A stretch of 46,328 nucleotides of DNA from Oribacterium sp. GTDB taxonomy: Bacteria; Bacillota_A; Clostridia; Lachnospirales; Lachnospiraceae. The stretch lies in NCBI GenBank assembly GCA_017940955.1, contig JAGAXP010000305.1:1-46328 (forward strand). The letters run 5' to 3'. Position numbers and translations under genes: made by a program. The notes under the pieces are model-generated. The model worked only from the letters and a program-made list of their open reading frames with translations, had not been told where the DNA came from and made no database searches. Within the stretch, counting starts at the first letter, position 1; each line of letters begins with the position of its first letter. This document shows, piece by piece, positions 1 to 9,362 of this stretch.

Positions 1-1242
1 GATCTCCCTGACACCGGGGGTTACTCCTTTAAGCATCAGTCCTGAATCCGGAAGAGCCTTTCTTATGATCATCATTACCCGGAGCCCCGCTGACGAAATA
101 TACTGCAGGTCCGTACAATCAATGGTAACCGACGAAATCCCACCTTCCTTGCCTTCTGTTTCCCAAGCCTTTAAGAATTCGGGTGCGGTGAGTGTATCGA
201 CCCGACCGGAAAGCTTCATGGCAAGCTCACTTTCCTTCCTTTGGGCTGTTACCGAAAATTTCATATTTTCATCGGAGCCTCCGCCCTTTGCGGCAGAAAG
301 AAGACCGGCATCGAAGGTAAGCTTCCATACATAAATTTTTTTCATGGCTTCCTTCATTTTCACAACCGCTTCCTCCGGCATCATAGGATACACTGCAAGC
401 TCAAGATCCTCCCTGAAATACGGCACCTTCTCCACGCGTAGACCGAACGAATTGGCACCCTTTTCAAGTGCCTCATAATCCACGCCGCCGTGCAGATTCG
501 TGCTGTCTGACTGATGGACATCCTCCAGTGCCACTGCAGTGGAAAGGATATCAACGTCCGACTGCGACGAGAAGCTTTTTGCTGCATAATCCATCACATC
601 CCGGGCTCTATCCCCCGCAACGCTTGTGATCACCGCCATGTAATACGCAAGGGTCTCAGGATCGGTAAGGAGCCAGCAGCCTCCCTTTTCCGAAAGCAGC
701 TTAGCGATGTTCTGAAACAGAAGCCGGTTTTCACTTTTGTTAAGGTATACCGTAAGTCCCTCAGTCACGATGCAGATCTCACCGTCTGCGGATCTTACTG
801 CACTCAGCATGGAAGTAAGGTCGGTAACATCCACCTCAGCAAAGCTGATTTTTTTAAGCTCATCCGGGGTCGCCATTGCCTCTATCACAGGCTTTATGTC
901 CGAAATGACCGCCGGGAGATCTCCGCCAATATATTTTTTTCCTGCGTCCGCCATATCAAGGCCGCGGTGCGTGTACCCGCAGGGCAGGTCAAACACGTAC
1001 GGCATCCCTGCTTCCTCGATCATGCGGTCAAGCGTCTCATGGCGCATATCATGTATAGCGATATAGCAGAGCTTTGTCAGCTCATCCGGTCCGTCATCAC
1101 TCTTCGGCGCATTCATAAAGCCAAGGCGCATATACACCTCTCCTGCCCTTTTTAAACCAGCCGCAGCTTTAAGGGCAAGTGTCGTTACTGCAGTGTTCCC
1201 TACAGGATTCACTTTATTTTGCAGTTCTTTTTCTGTACTCAT
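1..1242 (-). CDS. Partial: LCMT-like SAM-dependent methyltransferase fused to a STAS (anti-sigma antagonist) domain
   Basis: I translated this by hand from an ATG at 1240-1242, preceded by a good GGAGAA ribosome site. The frame stays open for 414 codons to the left edge, so the C-terminus is missing. Residues about 1-300 look like a leucine carboxyl methyltransferase-type class I methyltransferase: a motif I-like segment FDLPCGYTHRG (84-94), an acidic GGDLP turn (107-111) and the family-typical TEGLTVYL (160-167). From about residue 329 a STAS domain follows, with LSGRVDTLTAPEF and YISSAGLRV (381-389). Ser383/Ser384 sit where SpoIIAA/RsbV antagonists are phosphorylated. A reading of methylation coupled to a partner-switching cascade is inference; the methyl acceptor is unknown. 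It lies 131 bp downstream of truB-ribF on the same strand, and a serine kinase or phosphatase partner could lie beyond the edge. Confidence 0.8.
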   Translation of the reverse strand, partial: MSTEKELQNKVNPVGNTAVTTLALKAAAGLKRAGEVYMRLGFMNAPKSDDGPDELTKLCYIAIHDMRHETLDRMIEEAGMPYVFDLPCGYTHRGLDMADAGKKYIGGDLPAVISDIKPVIEAMATPDELKKISFAEVDVTDLTSMLSAVRSADGEICIVTEGLTVYLNKSENRLLFQNIAKLLSEKGGCWLLTDPETLAYYMAVITSVAGDRARDVMDYAAKSFSSQSDVDILSTAVALEDVHQSDSTNLHGGVDYEALEKGANSFGLRVEKVPYFREDLELAVYPMMPEEAVVKMKEAMKKIYVWKLTFDAGLLSAAKGGGSDENMKFSVTAQRKESELAMKLSGRVDTLTAPEFLKAWETEGKEGGISSVTIDCTDLQYISSAGLRVMMIIRKALPDSGLMLKGVTPGVREI

Positions 1243-1333
1243 TTCGTTCTCCTTCCATAGACGCATTATGCCGATATCACATAGAAAAGCTAAAAGAATA
1301 CATTAACAAGCTTTCTTCCGTTTTTTTCAGTTT

Positions 1334-1361
1334 AGCCGGAGCCCCTTCATGTGCCCCGGCT
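1334..1361. other. GC-rich hairpin between truB-ribF and the methyltransferase-STAS gene
   Basis: AGCCGG at 1334-1339 pairs with CCGGCT at 1356-1361. On the minus strand the stem is followed by A-rich sequence and not T's, so it is not a standard terminator for truB-ribF. It may be a weak or processed 3' end. Confidence 0.35.
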
Positions 1362-1373
1362 GAACGGCTGCTT

Positions 1374-2966
1374 CTATAAATCCATCGGATAATGCATTGC
1401 CGCATCCACATCCTTTTCCAGCTGATGTCTCAGGACTTCAAGGGACGCAAACTTTTCCTGATCTCTGATCCGGTCCATGAATTCCACGCGGATCTTCTGA
1501 CCATATATATCCTTATTGAAATTAACAATATGGGTCTCCACGCTTACCGGATTATCATCCGATACGGTGGGATTGGTACCTATATTGGTGACGCCTCTGA
1601 AAAGCTCCTGTCCCACCAGAACTCTTGAGATATAAACTCCGGCCTTCGGAAGGGTCTTTCCTGAGGTTGGGAGGATGTTCGCGGTAGGAAAACCAAGTAC
1701 CGTTGAGCCTATATGTTTTCCGTGGATGACTGTACCGCTTAAAGCTACGTGCCTTCCGAGAAGATCTGCTGCCAGCTTAACATTTCCCTTCTGGATCTCT
1801 TCACGGATAAAGGTACTGGATATCTCCCTTGAGTTACCGTTCTCATCAAGAACCTGACGTTTCTTGATGATGTGTGCGGTGTAACCGTATTTCTCCTGAA
1901 GAGCCATAAGCATTTCTGCATCGCCCTGAGCCTTGTGACCAAATCGGCAGTCGGTTCCTGCGACGATGTCCTTTGCGTTCATGCCCTCGATAAGCACATC
2001 TCTTAAAAAGAACTCCGCCGGAACCTTCATGGTGTCCCGGTTCACGGGATATGAAAATACATAATCGAAACCGAGATTTCTGAGTCTTGTGATATGCTCC
2101 TCGCTTGATGAGATGGAGGTTTTGCTGGTTCCGGAAAAAAGATTGTCCGGATTCTGTGAAAATGTAAGTACGGCTGTTTTATAATGCTTGCTTTTAGCAA
2201 TGGAAAACATATTTTCAAAAATGAGCTGGTGCCCCTTATGGCTTCCGTCAAATTTTCCGAAGGCAACAACTGCGGGCTCCGGAACGAAGATAGGCGGCTT
2301 TACAACGGAATAGAGTTCACCCTTCTGTTCCAGCTCCGAAAGCTCAGATATGGTATGACTTTCTGCCAATGTATATTTCCCGACTCTTTTGCGGAGCAGA
2401 GCTGTCATGGCAGCTCCTGTTCCCAGCTTTTCGCCTATGTCCTTACATAAGGTTCTGATGTAGGTGCCTTTAGAACAGGTGACCTCAATTTTTACGTAAG
2501 GCTGCCGGATATCAAGTATTCTAATGTCGTGAACTGTAATCCTGTTTGCTTTACGTTCAACGGTTTTCCCCTGCCGGGCCAGATCATATAGTTTTTTGCC
2601 GTTTAGCTTTTTGGCACTGTACATGGGTGGGATTTGATCATAAGTTCCTATAAAAGAGGCAATAGCATCCCGGATCTCATCTTCGGTAACATTGACAGGC
2701 TTCTCCTCCAATACAGCTCCGGTTATATCCTCTGTATCTGTATTTATACCAAGCTGCATTTCGGCCTCATAGACCTTTTCTGTGCCGGAGATGGTATCCA
2801 CAAGCTTTGTGGCCGTACCGGCGCATACTACCAGAACTCCTTCCGCCAGAGGATCAAGAGTTCCTGTATGACCTATCTTCTTTTCATGAAGGATCGAACG
2901 TAGCTTTTTAGTGACATCAAAGCTGGTCCAGTTTTTTTCTTTGTTTACAACTATTATTCCATCCAT
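1374..2966 (-). CDS. truB-ribF: Fused tRNA pseudouridine-55 synthase / riboflavin kinase-FMN adenylyltransferase (TruB-RibF)
   Basis: One open frame of 530 residues carries two enzymes that are normally separate neighbours. Residues 1-220 are TruB, which makes pseudouridine 55 in the tRNA T-loop. They include the catalytic motif HTGTLDPLAEG with Asp38, and SKGTYIRTL at 165-173. TruB stops soon after HTISEL (204-209) and lacks the usual C-terminal PUA-like part. Residues 231-530 are RibF, which converts riboflavin to FMN and FAD: nucleotidyltransferase motif GKFDGSHKGHQ (237-247), ISSTFIR (382-388), then the kinase part with GFPTAN (425-430), TNIGTNPT (460-467) and the expected catalytic Glu477. 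ATG start; it begins 11 bp after nrnA ends. The order rbfA-nrnA-truB-ribF is standard for Firmicutes, so the novelty is the fusion. Confidence 0.93.
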   Translation of the reverse strand: MDGIIVVNKEKNWTSFDVTKKLRSILHEKKIGHTGTLDPLAEGVLVVCAGTATKLVDTISGTEKVYEAEMQLGINTDTEDITGAVLEEKPVNVTEDEIRDAIASFIGTYDQIPPMYSAKKLNGKKLYDLARQGKTVERKANRITVHDIRILDIRQPYVKIEVTCSKGTYIRTLCKDIGEKLGTGAAMTALLRKRVGKYTLAESHTISELSELEQKGELYSVVKPPIFVPEPAVVAFGKFDGSHKGHQLIFENMFSIAKSKHYKTAVLTFSQNPDNLFSGTSKTSISSSEEHITRLRNLGFDYVFSYPVNRDTMKVPAEFFLRDVLIEGMNAKDIVAGTDCRFGHKAQGDAEMLMALQEKYGYTAHIIKKRQVLDENGNSREISSTFIREEIQKGNVKLAADLLGRHVALSGTVIHGKHIGSTVLGFPTANILPTSGKTLPKAGVYISRVLVGQELFRGVTNIGTNPTVSDDNPVSVETHIVNFNKDIYGQKIRVEFMDRIRDQEKFASLEVLRHQLEKDVDAAMHYPMDL

Positions 2967-2977
2967 TGGTTATCTTA

Positions 2978-3958
2978 TCACTGGGCGCTGTTTGAAATAA
3001 ATCCGGGCGCATCCAGCTGCTTAGAAAGCTCCTTTGTAATGTTGTTTATCACATCAAAATGTGATCCCTGAAGTGAGCATCCCGCTGCCATCTTATGACC
3101 GCCGCCGCCGAAATGGGAAGCCACCTTTGCTACATCCAGCATATTGTTGTTGCTTCTTAAGCTCACCTTATAGTTCTGGTTGGTCATCTCGTAAATGAAG
3201 ACAGCACAGTCTACACCTCTGGTTTCGCGCATGGTACTTACAATGCCGTCAATGTCCTTTGAGGTGACATTATAAAATCGCATATCTTTGCAGGTAAGCC
3301 ATCCGGCTATGCACCGCTTGTCCATGATCATAAGACTTTCCGTAAGGACGCGACCCAAAACCTGCTGCTGTGCATAGGTCTTTGTGTAGTAGGTATCATC
3401 AATTATGGAGTCGAAATCTATTCCCTTTGACATAAGCTGTCCTGCCAGCTCCATGGTGTGTCTGGAGGTGCAGTTGTACTTGAAAACTCCGGTGTCATGT
3501 ACCATGCCAAGGTAGAGACAGGAAGCGGCTTCCTTAGTAACGTAGCTGTCATCCATGAGGTCGTAGACAACCTCGCAGGTGCTGGAAGCCTCAGGGATGA
3601 TAGTGCACTTCTCGAATTTCTGGTTTCCGGGAATGTGGTGATCCACAACATAGATATTATCGGCGTGCTCGGCAAGCACCTTGAAGTCACCTACCCTGTC
3701 ATAGCCGTTACAATCGCAAATGATGCATAAACGGTATTTACGGTCTGAAGGAACATGTATAATGTCGTCGAAACCGGGCATGAACCTGAATTTTTCATTA
3801 GCGGGCTGGAGATAAACATTGACCTTCTTGTCAGGGTAACGCTCCTGTATATAAAGCTTTGTACCGAGGGTGGAACCGAGACAATCGCCATCGGGATTTG
3901 TATGTCCGAGAATGCAAATGCTTTCTGCTGCTTCTATCAACTTTTCAAATTCGTTCAT
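2978..3958 (-). CDS. nrnA: DHH/DHHA1 phosphoesterase, nanoRNase / pAp phosphatase (NrnA)
   Basis: About 326 residues. The N-terminal DHH domain has GHTNPDGDCLGS near residues 18-29 and VVDHH near 103-107, the aspartate and histidine ligands for Mn. The C-terminal DHHA1 domain has the substrate-binding motif GGGGHKMAAG near residue 290. NrnA degrades short oligoribonucleotides to mononucleotides and dephosphorylates pAp in the cytoplasm. I place the start at the ATG at 3956-3958, because the TTG codon just upstream has no better ribosome site. It lies 66 bp after rbfA and 11 bp before truB-ribF, the usual Firmicute position. Family assignment is firm; the exact substrate preference is by homology. 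Confidence 0.92.
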   Translation of the reverse strand: MNEFEKLIEAAESICILGHTNPDGDCLGSTLGTKLYIQERYPDKKVNVYLQPANEKFRFMPGFDDIIHVPSDRKYRLCIICDCNGYDRVGDFKVLAEHADNIYVVDHHIPGNQKFEKCTIIPEASSTCEVVYDLMDDSYVTKEAASCLYLGMVHDTGVFKYNCTSRHTMELAGQLMSKGIDFDSIIDDTYYTKTYAQQQVLGRVLTESLMIMDKRCIAGWLTCKDMRFYNVTSKDIDGIVSTMRETRGVDCAVFIYEMTNQNYKVSLRSNNNMLDVAKVASHFGGGGHKMAAGCSLQGSHFDVINNITKELSKQLDAPGFISNSAQ

Positions 3959-4024
3959 CAAACTCTTTTTCCTCTATAGAAATTGAGGCAGAAAATGCAT
4001 GGATGCACCTCTGCCTGTCAATGA

Positions 4025-4441
4025 TCATACTTCTTCTGTTGTGTCAGGATCCTGAGCAGGATCTTCTTCCTGATCAACATGCTTTTCCGCATCTTCTTTC
4101 GCAACCCTGCTGATAAGCTCTTCCATATGGGCACCATACTCTATGGAGTGATCCTCAATGAACTGAAGCTCCGGGGTGTGACGGAGATTTACGGTCTGAG
4201 CAAGTTCACGACGCAGGAAACCACTGGCGGCCTTTAAGCCTTCCATGGTCTTTTTAAGGGATTCCTCGCTGCCGAGTACTGAAATGTAAACTCTGCAATA
4301 CTGAAGATCGGGAGTTACATCGGCACCGGTAACAGACACCATAGGTGAAATGCGGGGATCCTTGAGGTCACGGATCGCTACGGAAAGCTCTCTCATGACC
4401 TCGGCATTTATTCTTGTATTTTTAACGGAATTTTTTCTCAA
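4025..4441 (-). CDS. rbfA: Ribosome-binding factor A
   Basis: 138 residues, usual length. RbfA binds the 30S subunit and helps late 16S rRNA maturation, notably in the cold. The sequence follows the family: [19 protein letters not shown] at the start, [14 protein letters not shown], then the KH-like core through [19 protein letters not shown] near 95-113. An acidic tail of about 25 residues follows. The start is TTG (4439-4441) with GGAAGAGG upstream; it overlaps the infB stop as TTGA, so the two are translationally coupled. No in-frame ATG occurs before residue 16, which would cut the conserved N-terminus. Confidence 0.94.
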   Translation of the reverse strand: MRKNSVKNTRINAEVMRELSVAIRDLKDPRISPMVSVTGADVTPDLQYCRVYISVLGSEESLKKTMEGLKAASGFLRRELAQTVNLRHTPELQFIEDHSIEYGAHMEELISRVAKEDAEKHVDQEEDPAQDPDTTEEV

Positions 4442-7179
4442 CGCTTAACCTCTTCCATTACATAGACTTCAACATAATCATCGATCTCGATCTCGTTAAA
4501 GGCTTCAAATACAAGACCACACTCGTAGCCTGCCTTTACTTCCTTTACATCGTCCTTGAAACGCTTTACGGAAGCAATCTCGCCCTCGAATACCAGATCC
4601 TGCTTTGGTCCGCGCATGATACGGGCCTTGGCACCTCTCTGCACGAGACCGTCCTTAACCATACATCCTGCGATGTTACCAACGCCGGAGGCCTTAAAGA
4701 TCTGACGGATCTCTGCATGACCGATAACCTTCTCCTCATAAACAGGAGCAAGCATACCCTTCATGGCATCCTCGATATCTTCGATAGCCTTATAGATAAT
4801 GTTGTAAAGTCTTACATCAACATGCTCACGTTCTGCGATTTCCTTTGCGGTTGCATCAGGCTTAACGTCAAAACCGATGACGATAGCATTGGAAGCACTT
4901 GCAAGAACCACATCGGATTCGTTGATGGCACCAACACCTGAATGGATAACCTTAACCTGAACCTCATCGTTCTTGATCTTCTCAAGGGAATCCTTAACAG
5001 CCTCAACTGAACCCTGAACGTCAGCCTTGACAACGATAGGAAGTTCCTTGATCTCGCCGGCCTTGATCTGGTCAAAGAGTGCATCAAGAGATACCTTCTT
5101 CTTGGATTCCTCAACCATCTTCTGCTTGTTCTCTGTTACGAAGGCAGCAGCATAAGCCTTGGCTTCCTTCTCGCTGTCCTTAACCTGGAAAATCTCACCG
5201 GCATTGGGAACAGTATTGAGACCAAGTATCTCACATGGCTGTGAAGGACCGGCCTTCTTGATACGTCTGCCCTTATCGTCTGTCATGGCACGAACCTTGC
5301 CGTAAGCGGAACCTACTGCAACTACATCACCCTGGTGAAGAGTTCCCTTCTGAACCAGGAGTCTGGCAACGGAACCACGTCCCTTATCAAGCTCTGCCTC
5401 GATAACAACACCGTAAGCTGAACGATTCTGGTTAGCCTTAAGCTCCATAACGTCTGCCTCAAGAACTACGTTCTCAAGAAGATCTTCGATACCGATACCC
5501 TTCTTTGCAGAAACAGGTACACAGATGGTATCTCCGCCGTAATCCTCAGGAACAAGGTCATATTTCATGAGCTCCTGCTTAACACGGTCAGGGTTTGCAC
5601 CTTCCTTATCAATCTTGTTGATGGCAACGATGATAGGAGTGTTTGCAGCCTTTGCATGGTTGATAGCTTCCACTGTCTGAGGCATAACACCGTCATCCGC
5701 TGCAACTACAAGTACAGCGATATCTGTTGACTGTGCACCACGCATACGCATGGCTGTGAATGCCTCGTGTCCCGGTGTATCAAGGAAGGTGATGAGACGA
5801 TTCTCGCCGTTAACATTAACGGATACCTGGTAAGCACCGATGGACTGAGTGATACCGCCGGCCTCCTTTGCTGTAACATTTGTATTACGGATAGCATCAA
5901 GGATAGATGTTTTACCGTGGTCAACGTGACCCATTACGCAGACTACAGGAGGTCTCTGTACCATATCCTCTTCCTGGTCTTCGATATCATCCTTAACAAG
6001 CTCGGCGATAACATCTACCTTCTCTTCCATCTCGCAAAGGATATCGTAATCAACTGCGATATTCTCGGCTTCTTCATAGGAAAGCTCGGTATTGAGAGTT
6101 ACCATCTGGCCCTGCATGAAGAGCTTCTTGATGATATCGGCAGGCTTTTGCTTCATCTTGTCCGCAAGATCCTTGATGGTGATAACCTCGGGGATTGTGA
6201 TGGACTTGATCTCTTCCTCAACAGGCTTAACAACCTCAGGCTTGATAAATGCACCCTTTCCGGTCTTCTTCTTGCGTGCTGCCATCTCATCGTCTCTCTC
6301 GTAAGACTGCTCTGCAGTGTACTTATTCTGCTTACGATTGGTACGATTTCTCTTGGCTGCCTCAGCTCTCTCGTTATCGAAATTTTTATTTCCGAAATTC
6401 TTGTCTGATGGCTTGTACGCATTTCTGTTGGCTGTTGGCTTTGAAGAAATATCTACGGCTGCAGCTGAACTGTCCGTACGTCTCTGACCGCCGAAGCCTG
6501 CACCTGCAGGTCTCTGTCCCGGTCTCTGCTGACCGCTTCGGTCTGCCGGTCTTCCTGTGCCGGCAGGTCTTGCGCCGTCCTTATGGAAACCTCCCTGAGG
6601 TTTGTCTCCACGGTCGGTTCTCGGTGCGAAACCGGTTCTCGGCTGACGGTCGCCTGTATTTCTGTCCATACGGGGCTTCTGATCGCCGGATCTTCCTTCG
6701 ATGGAAGCTGAAGAGCGTGCTTCAGCCTTTCTGGCTGTTTCTTCCGCTGCTGCCTTACGTGCTGCTTCAGCCTTTGCTTCTTCTTCCGCTCTTGCCTTAG
6801 CCTCTATTTCGGCCTTTTTTCTTGCTTCTTCCTCAGCTGCCTTACGTGCTGCCTCGGCCTTGGCTTCTTCTTCAGCCTGACGCCGCTGAATTTCATTCAG
6901 CTCACGAAGAGGTGTGACTCTTGCTGTTCCGGGAGGAAGCGGTCTTCCGTTGGGGCTTGTCTTCTTAGGCTGCTCCTTTTCCTTTGACTCTGCAGCAGAT
7001 CTGGTTTTACGTGCGCCCTGCTCCTTGGCTGAAGAAAGCTTTCCGCCAAGTGGATGGTTTTTATGATTAGCGGAGTTCTGGGAATGGAAAACCACAGCAA
7101 GCTTTTTCTTCTTTGGTGCCTCTTCCTTCTTAGCTTCCTTGCTGTTTAATCCATTTTCTTTCTGGTTCTCATCTGACAT
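4438..7179 (-). CDS. infB: Translation initiation factor IF-2
   Basis: 913 residues, longer than many Firmicute IF-2 proteins because of a long N-terminal extension. Residues 1-310 are low complexity: Lys-rich to about 75, an Ala/Glu/Arg helical block at 100-155 with the repeated motif [14 protein letters not shown], then a Gly/Arg/Pro/Gln-rich stretch at 160-235. The conserved IF2_N domain lies around 328-385. The GTPase has G1 GHVDHGKT (417-424), G3 DTPGHEAF, G4 NKID and G5 SAKKG, followed by domains II, III and the fMet-tRNA-binding domain IV. IF-2 positions initiator tRNA on the 30S subunit and promotes subunit joining. ATG start inside the end of ylxQ; the stop overlaps the rbfA start. 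Confidence 0.97.
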   Translation of the reverse strand: MSDENQKENGLNSKEAKKEEAPKKKKLAVVFHSQNSANHKNHPLGGKLSSAKEQGARKTRSAAESKEKEQPKKTSPNGRPLPPGTARVTPLRELNEIQRRQAEEEAKAEAARKAAEEEARKKAEIEAKARAEEEAKAEAARKAAAEETARKAEARSSASIEGRSGDQKPRMDRNTGDRQPRTGFAPRTDRGDKPQGGFHKDGARPAGTGRPADRSGQQRPGQRPAGAGFGGQRRTDSSAAAVDISSKPTANRNAYKPSDKNFGNKNFDNERAEAAKRNRTNRKQNKYTAEQSYERDDEMAARKKKTGKGAFIKPEVVKPVEEEIKSITIPEVITIKDLADKMKQKPADIIKKLFMQGQMVTLNTELSYEEAENIAVDYDILCEMEEKVDVIAELVKDDIEDQEEDMVQRPPVVCVMGHVDHGKTSILDAIRNTNVTAKEAGGITQSIGAYQVSVNVNGENRLITFLDTPGHEAFTAMRMRGAQSTDIAVLVVAADDGVMPQTVEAINHAKAANTPIIVAINKIDKEGANPDRVKQELMKYDLVPEDYGGDTICVPVSAKKGIGIEDLLENVVLEADVMELKANQNRSAYGVVIEAELDKGRGSVARLLVQKGTLHQGDVVAVGSAYGKVRAMTDDKGRRIKKAGPSQPCEILGLNTVPNAGEIFQVKDSEKEAKAYAAAFVTENKQKMVEESKKKVSLDALFDQIKAGEIKELPIVVKADVQGSVEAVKDSLEKIKNDEVQVKVIHSGVGAINESDVVLASASNAIVIGFDVKPDATAKEIAEREHVDVRLYNIIYKAIEDIEDAMKGMLAPVYEEKVIGHAEIRQIFKASGVGNIAGCMVKDGLVQRGAKARIMRGPKQDLVFEGEIASVKRFKDDVKEVKAGYECGLVFEAFNEIEIDDYVEVYVMEEVKR

Positions 7180-7492
7180 TCACATTACCTCCGTCAATAT
7201 ATTTGATCATCGCTTTTGCGAAACCTTCATCTTCTACGCTGAGAGATGACCGTTCGGATTTTCCGAGCTGTGCCCCCAGCCTGTCTTTAGTTCCCAATTC
7301 AAAATACGGCACATTTCTGTAGGTTGTCATATTTTTGAATTTTTTCTTTGTGTTATCTGACGCATCCTCGGGAACTATCACTAGCTGGGATTTACCGCCC
7401 TTAAGGGATTTTTCCACTGCGAACTCGCCACTTTTCAATTTGCCTGCTCTCTGGCATAAGCCCAGCAGACCGTATATTCTATCATCTATCAA
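7169..7492 (-). CDS. ylxQ: L7Ae/L30e-family RNA-binding protein YlxQ
   Basis: 107 residues, typical length. The L7Ae-like fold is recognisable from [20 protein letters not shown] near residues 8-27 and [17 protein letters not shown] near 35-51. These proteins bind kink-turn RNA; the cellular role of YlxQ is not settled. The start is TTG (7490-7492), overlapping the end of ylxR by 11 bp, and no ATG or GTG in frame would preserve the conserved N-terminus. The gene overlaps infB by 11 bp at its end. Its position between ylxR and infB is diagnostic. Confidence 0.9.
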   Translation of the reverse strand: MIDDRIYGLLGLCQRAGKLKSGEFAVEKSLKGGKSQLVIVPEDASDNTKKKFKNMTTYRNVPYFELGTKDRLGAQLGKSERSSLSVEDEGFAKAMIKYIDGGNVNVR

Positions 7493-7757
7493 GCTTTATC
7501 AGTTCCTCTCTGAGTGCCTGTGCTGTAGCTTCAGAAATACTTACCTTGAAAGCACGATCCAGTGCCTTGCGTTTGATTGCTTTTTCAAAGCATGCAAGGT
7601 CATTGCAGATATATGCACCGCGGCCGTTTTTCCGGCCGGTCGGATCAATGCTGAAGGTATCGTCCTGTGAACGAACGATACGTATAAGGTCAGGTTTTTC
7701 TTTTTTCTGACCACAGCCTACACAGGTTCTTTCCGGCAGTTTCTTCATACCGGTCAT
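7482..7757 (-). CDS. rnpM: YlxR family (DUF448) protein, RNase P modulator RnpM
   Basis: 91 residues. The family signature is visible: RTCVGCGQKKEKPDLIRIVR near residues 10-29 and GRKNGRGAYIC near 41-51, including the cysteines. In Bacillus the family was recently shown to bind RNase P RNA and modulate its activity; applying that here is by homology. ATG start at 7755-7757 overlapping the nusA stop as ATGA, so translation is coupled to nusA. Confidence 0.92.
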   Translation of the reverse strand: MTGMKKLPERTCVGCGQKKEKPDLIRIVRSQDDTFSIDPTGRKNGRGAYICNDLACFEKAIKRKALDRAFKVSISEATAQALREELIKLDR

Positions 7758-8911
7758 ACTTCCTCGCTCTCATCAGAAATCATTTCTGAATCTGACTCGT
7801 AATCATCTTCGGCTGCACCGTCATCTTCATAGTCTTCACCCTGATAATCGATACCCATCTCATCAAAGATACCCTGCTCCTGAGCCTGGGACTCTGATTT
7901 GATATCGATCTTGTAGTTTGTGAGCTTGGCGGCAAGGCGGGCATTCTGTCCTTCCTTACCGATGGCGAGACTGAGCATAGCGTCAGGTACGATGACCATG
8001 GCTTCTTTATTATCCTGATCCGCGATAACGGCGATAACCTTTGCCGGTGAAAGAGCGTTTTCGATAAGGTATGCCGGGTTCTCGTCATAGTTGATGATAT
8101 CGATTTTCTCTCCACGAAGCTCTTCTACCACAGTATTGACTCTTGAACCGTTGAGACCTACACATGCTCCAACCGGATCAACATCAGGATCGTTTGATAA
8201 AACAGCCATCTTGGTTCTGGAACCGGCCTCGCGGGAGATAGCCTTGATCTCTACGATACCGTCTCTTACTTCGGAAACCTCTTCTTCGAAAAGGCGCTTT
8301 ACAAGTTCGGGATGGGTTCTGGACACCATGACACGAGGTCCTCGGGGAGAATCCTTTACCTCCACTACGTATACCTTTACTCTGTCATTGGTTTCGAGCT
8401 TTTCGCCCTTGATCTGTTCATTCTCTGAAAGATATCCGTCAACCTTACCTAAATTGATGATAATGGATCTTCCGTTATCTCTGTCAACTGTTCCTGTAAC
8501 AACTTCCTTCTCCATGGAGTAGTACTCGTTGTAAAGAACCTTACGCTCCTCTTCACGGATGCGCTGTACTATAACGCCCTTTGCATTCTGCGTTGCGATA
8601 CGTCCGAAGGTTTTGGAATCAACCTTTACCGGAACGATGGAACCAAGTGTATATCCGGGATCTATCATTCTTGCATCAGCAAGGGTGATCTCGGTGTTTT
8701 TATCAAGTACTTCTTCTACTACAGTTTTGTCGGCAATTACGGAATAATCGCAAGTGTCGGGATCCACACTGACACGGATGTTATCAGAAGAACCGAAGTG
8801 GTTCTTGCAAGCTGTCTGAAGTGAAAGCTCGATTGCCTCTATAAGAGACTGCTTTGAAATTCCTTTTTCCTTCTCAAGTAGATCGAGTGCTTCGCTAAGT
8901 TCTTTATTCAT
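7754..8911 (-). CDS. nusA: Transcription termination/antitermination factor NusA
   Basis: 385 residues, normal for Firmicutes, which lack the extra acidic repeats of enterobacterial NusA. In order: the N-terminal RNA polymerase-binding domain (about 1-125), an S1 domain (about 130-200, around VTGTVDRDNGRSIIINLGKVDGYL), and two KH domains (about 225-345, with SNDPDVDPVGACVGLNGSRV and AIGKEGQNARLAAKLTNYKIDI). A very acidic tail of 35 residues follows. NusA stabilises pausing and hairpin-dependent termination. ATG start overlapping the rimP stop by one base. The hairpin in this operon's leader (9310-9338) could make the operon respond to NusA levels, which is inference. Confidence 0.96.
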   Translation of the reverse strand: MNKELSEALDLLEKEKGISKQSLIEAIELSLQTACKNHFGSSDNIRVSVDPDTCDYSVIADKTVVEEVLDKNTEITLADARMIDPGYTLGSIVPVKVDSKTFGRIATQNAKGVIVQRIREEERKVLYNEYYSMEKEVVTGTVDRDNGRSIIINLGKVDGYLSENEQIKGEKLETNDRVKVYVVEVKDSPRGPRVMVSRTHPELVKRLFEEEVSEVRDGIVEIKAISREAGSRTKMAVLSNDPDVDPVGACVGLNGSRVNTVVEELRGEKIDIINYDENPAYLIENALSPAKVIAVIADQDNKEAMVIVPDAMLSLAIGKEGQNARLAAKLTNYKIDIKSESQAQEQGIFDEMGIDYQGEDYEDDGAAEDDYESDSEMISDESEEV

Positions 8912-9285
8912 TAGTTTTTACCCCTCCCGGTAATAATATCATTTGATCCATCATCTGAGGTTTCCTCAGCGTTATCATCAGCCGTAGTATCCGGTATGAT
9001 ATCGTCGTTTCCAGGCTGGTCTTTAAAACCGAGTGAACATACTTCCATCATATACTGCTCAGGAATGAAATCTTCTTTGTCGAGCCACTTTGACAGTTTT
9101 CTTGAAACCCTGGCACAATCATCTACAGTCATGTCAACTCCATCTGTGCGGTAAATAAAAGATCTAAGGTACCATTCTCCGTTTTCAAGTGTAAAAGTAA
9201 CACTGTCTACCTGATACCCTTCTTTAGGGCACATCTCATCGAGATACTTTTTTACCCTTACTGTGTAATCACCGTTTGCCTGCAT
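8911..9285 (-). CDS. rimP: Ribosome maturation factor RimP, C-terminal domain missing
   Basis: 124 residues, against about 150 for the family. The N-terminal domain is clear: ENGEWYLRSFIYRTDGVDMTVDDC (34-57), then SRKLSKWLDKEDFIPEQYMMEV (61-82). The usual SSPG motif that joins the two domains is degraded to CSLGF, and the SH3-like C-terminal domain is absent. An acidic tail rich in Asp, Glu, Asn and Ser takes its place (93-116). The stop overlaps the nusA start by one base, so this is the real end and not a window artefact. RimP assists 30S assembly. ATG start with AGAGGA upstream. First gene of the nusA-infB operon, its normal place. Confidence 0.85.
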   Translation of the reverse strand: MQANGDYTVRVKKYLDEMCPKEGYQVDSVTFTLENGEWYLRSFIYRTDGVDMTVDDCARVSRKLSKWLDKEDFIPEQYMMEVCSLGFKDQPGNDDIIPDTTADDNAEETSDDGSNDIITGRGKN

Positions 9286-9309
9286 ATAAAAATCCTCTAA
9301 ACTTAAGCA

Positions 9310-9338
9310 AAAGGAGCGGGCTCAACGCCTGCTCCTTT
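9310..9338 (-). terminator. 12-bp hairpin in the rimP-nusA leader (attenuator, or terminator for the upstream symporter)
   Basis: AAAGGAGC at 9310-9317 pairs with GCTCCTTT at 9331-9338 and the stem extends inward to 12 bp with a 5-nt loop. On the minus strand it ends in CTTTTG. It lies downstream of the predicted rimP promoter and about 24 bases before the start codon. Confidence 0.6.
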
Positions 9339-9362
9339 CAACTAGTCAATAAATACGGTACA

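Noticed and set aside
514..1155. Plus-strand 213-codon open frame and other plus-strand frames in 65-1155
   Set aside because: They lie antisense to the methyltransferase-STAS frame, which has recognisable motifs and a good ribosome site; the plus-strand products resemble nothing.
5767..6800. Long plus-strand open frames opposite infB
   Set aside because: They are shadows of IF-2 codons; no ribosome sites and no family resemblance.
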